Translations under genes and position numbers: made by a program
The notes under the pieces: generated by a model
Told to the model about the DNA's origin: nothing
The model's database searches: none
What the model saw: the letters and a program-made list of their open reading frames with translations, nothing else
Part shown: positions 33,170 through 64,000 of the stretch, one piece after another
Layout of the letters: every line of letters starts with the position of its first letter
Position numbering within the stretch: the stretch's first letter is position 1
From: Prosapia bicincta
Taxonomy: Eukaryota > Arthropoda > Insecta > Hemiptera > Cercopidae
Assembly (NCBI GenBank): GCA_036971475.1
Contig: JBAIZL010000008.1
Coordinates: forward strand, 9,172,263 to 9,236,262
Direction: 5' to 3'
DNA: 64,000 nt

Positions 33170-34260
33170 GTCTACCATTTAATTACAGAGGATCGTTGGA
33201 CTGGTGCACAATGTGAGAATCCAATGAAAGCAAATTATCATGGTGAAAGATTTGTGCAAACTCTGTGTGCTTTTTGTCGTATTTTAGCATACTGTGTAAC
33301 CAACCTGTTATTGTCTATAATGGGATTCAAATATAGATAGGCAATCTTGTGCGAACGGGATTGACTTCAAACAGAGGTGGGAGTGTAAAAACTTTTTAGA
33401 TGTCTAAAACCATTACACCCATGATTCCACACCGATCAGCCAAACAACATAATGTTCATATTGGGATGAGTGGGATCTCTCAAAAGGATTCTCCATAAAT
33501 ATCTTAATTTTCACCCCTACAAACTTCAAATCATTCTATCTCTTAATCTCGATGATTACCAACAATTAATTAAATTTCTTGAAAATTGCTCAGGATTTTT
33601 GAAGAAAATGATGCCTAGGTGAACAACATGTAGAAGAGTGATGAGGTGCATTTCCACCTCTCAGGTTTTGTTAATAAACAAAATTTGAGATACTACGCAG
33701 AAGAAAACCCCTGTTTATTTCATGAACAGCCTCTTCATGCACAGAAAGTTACAATGTGGTATGCAATTTCAGCGATTGGAATCATAGGTCCATTTTTTTT
33801 CAAGGTGAAGCTGTTAACAGTGACTGTTAATTCTAGGCATTACATTAAAATTATTAACAACTTCCCTACAACACAAATTGCTAGCTTTCTAATGAATGTT
33901 TAGACATTTTCCAGAGATGGGGCACTAGCCATACTACAAGAATCTTAATGAATGTTGTAAATGTTTTTTTCTCGAGGAATTTTAATTTCTCATAACCAGT
34001 GTATTCTTTAGCCTCCTCGCTCACAAAATATAACTGCTTAAGAATTTTTTTTATGGGGATGCAGACAAAAGTGTTTTAAGCCAATCCATCCAACACCATT
34101 AATGCCCTCAAACAATGAATTGTACTTGAGGTTGAAGCATTACTTGTTAACATGCTGGAAAAACTTCCAGGCCAGGCTCCAAGAATGCTTTAACAACAAT
34201 GAAATACAGTTAGTAGATACAGTGATCAAAAAATAATTTTTTGTAAAGATGATGGCTATC
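33170..34260 (+). pseudogene. mariner-type transposase remnant
   Basis: Plus-strand fragments in changing frames follow the order of an IS630/Tc1/mariner transposase. The DRWTGAQCEN region is near 33190; a segment resembling the HTH linker around 33420-33540 has many stops; SDEVHFHLSGFVNKQN and PLHAQKVTMWYAI are at 33636-33770; a QDGA-type block follows near 33915; and the last segment near 34150 reads MLEKLPGQAPRML. The third catalytic acidic residue region (SPDLTP-x-D in the family) reads as SLTKYNC. It is thoroughly dead. Its ends were not located. Confidence 0.7.
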
Positions 34261-34403
34261 TTGTATTTTTGATTAGTTTGTTAGAAAATGAGAACGTTTT
34301 TTTGTCAGCAATCAATTATTTTATTTAATCATCCCTTTTTATGTGCCGAGATTATATAAAAAATACAACTTTTTATAGATGAGTGTGATATTTCTTAAAA
34401 CGT

Positions 34404-34440
34404 GTGTATTGTGTGTGTGTGTGTATGTGCGTGAATGTGT
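34404..34440. repeat. (GT)n-rich tract before TERT exon
   Basis: A degenerate GTGTGT run lies about 60-100 bases upstream of the first recognised TERT exon, in the presumed intron. Confidence 0.7.
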
Positions 34441-34501
34441 GAAATATGTACAGCCTAAAAATAATGAATGTCTTAATTATTGGTTTTTCTTTCTTTTACA
34501 G

Positions 34502-63324
<28,823 letters not shown>

Positions 63325-64000
63325 GTATGTAAATATTAACACTAATTGGTATTTGTATCATTATTAATTAAAACTAATGAATTTATAATAAATACATATA
63401 AACATTTCAAACCACAAAGGGTTTTGTTAAATGTATCATTTTAAATGCCAATATGTAGAAAAAATAGTTTCAGAACGTGAAATATACCTTTCAAATGTAT
63501 TTAATAACTTTTTTTCAGTTTGATTATGTCTGATTTTAAAACATAAGTTTCTTTGTGGATTGCTCTTGTCCAGGTAAGTGCATGTGAGGTGTATTTATAT
63601 AAGTGCGCGTGGGAGATAGAGAGAGAGAGAGACAATGATCACACTTATCTAGGAAGAGCATTGTATATTAGACTGGTAAACTTCAACTTTTACGTATAGT
63701 TCTAACATCTGGCTCAAATTTGAAACAACTAGATCTGAACCGCAGCTCAGAACCTGTACCTCCATTTGCCAATTCCACCAGAGTCTATCACTGGACTTTA
63801 ATTTAATCTAAAAAGGAAAAGACCAACTTGATGATCTTTAACCTTATGGTTGAAATTTTATTCCAAAAGGAGTGATTTTTGAATGCGTAATAGCTTGACA
63901 GCCATTTACTAGGAATATTTAAGAACATGTTATTATATATTTGTGGACTTTGTTAACAAACCAATTTAAACCAATTGATTTTAAATAGGTAAAATTAATT
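63325..64000. other. Start of the next TERT intron, with a dispersed-repeat fragment
   Basis: A possible mini-exon between the acceptor at 63528 and the donor at 63574 has stops in all frames and is not accepted. A (GA)n run is at about 63617-63632. From about 63730 to 63960 the sequence resembles the repeat at 36935-37250 (CCAGAGTCTATCACTGGACT). Confidence 0.45.

Noticed and set aside
33646..33903. Open frame as a host gene
   Set aside because: It is the middle part of a dead mariner-type transposase; flanking fragments in other frames continue the same protein.
63529..63573. Possible extra TERT mini-exon between a good acceptor and a strong CAG/GTAAGT donor
   Set aside because: All three frames contain a stop, and none resembles the segment after motif C.

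Overview
The window is eukaryotic nuclear DNA, strongly AT-rich, with long introns, GT-AG splice sites, microsatellites and a dense load of transposable elements. Penelope-like retroelements (PLEs), piggyBac, pogo/Tigger and mariner remnants, RNase-H-bearing non-LTR retrotransposons, and the divergence of the two host genes all fit an invertebrate, most probably an arthropod. The species cannot be told from sequence alone.

Two host genes are supported. (1) A vacuole membrane protein 1 gene (VMP1) lies on the minus strand at 5701-6921. Its whole 406-codon reading frame sits in one exon, with a splice acceptor 17 bases upstream of the ATG. (2) A telomerase reverse transcriptase gene (TERT) lies on the plus strand. 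Six coding exons (34502-35344, 40414-41072, 50758-50974, 55542-55742, 58093-58201, 63174-63324) join in phase through GT-AG introns. They encode a TEN-like region, the RNA-binding domain with T motif, and RT motifs 1, 2, A, B' and C. The 3' end of the gene, and probably a more 5' exon, are not seen.

The rest is a transposon graveyard. At least eight PLE families are recognisable (called PLE-1 to PLE-8 here for bookkeeping only). Most copies are palindromic: a GIY-YIG endonuclease fragment, sometimes with reverse transcriptase, lies between inverted terminal segments. Several families carry in that terminal segment a motif with the layout of a minimal type I hammerhead ribozyme. It has a 7-nt core, a stem II hairpin, GAAA, a self-complementary stem III ending in T, a C at the cleavage position, and a closing stem I. 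A consensus 5' splice donor often follows.

Region by region: 1-3490 PLE-2 and PLE-4, with a piggyBac-like element in a TTAA site; 5460-6940 VMP1; 7063-12110 a pogo-type MITE and a foldback element split by a head-to-head PLE-1 pair; 12.8-15.1 kb PLE-1 and PLE-5; 16.6-17.0 kb PLE-6; 20.0-30.0 kb foldback-type elements hosting PLE-5 and a non-LTR insertion; 30.5-31.9 kb PLE-7 with a non-LTR insertion; 33.2-34.3 kb a dead mariner-type transposase; 34.5-63.3 kb TERT, whose introns hold PLE-1, -2, -3, -4, -5 and -8, two non-LTR elements and pogo-type pieces. TERT and PLE reverse transcriptases are known sister groups, so this is a telomerase gene crowded with relatives of its own catalytic domain.
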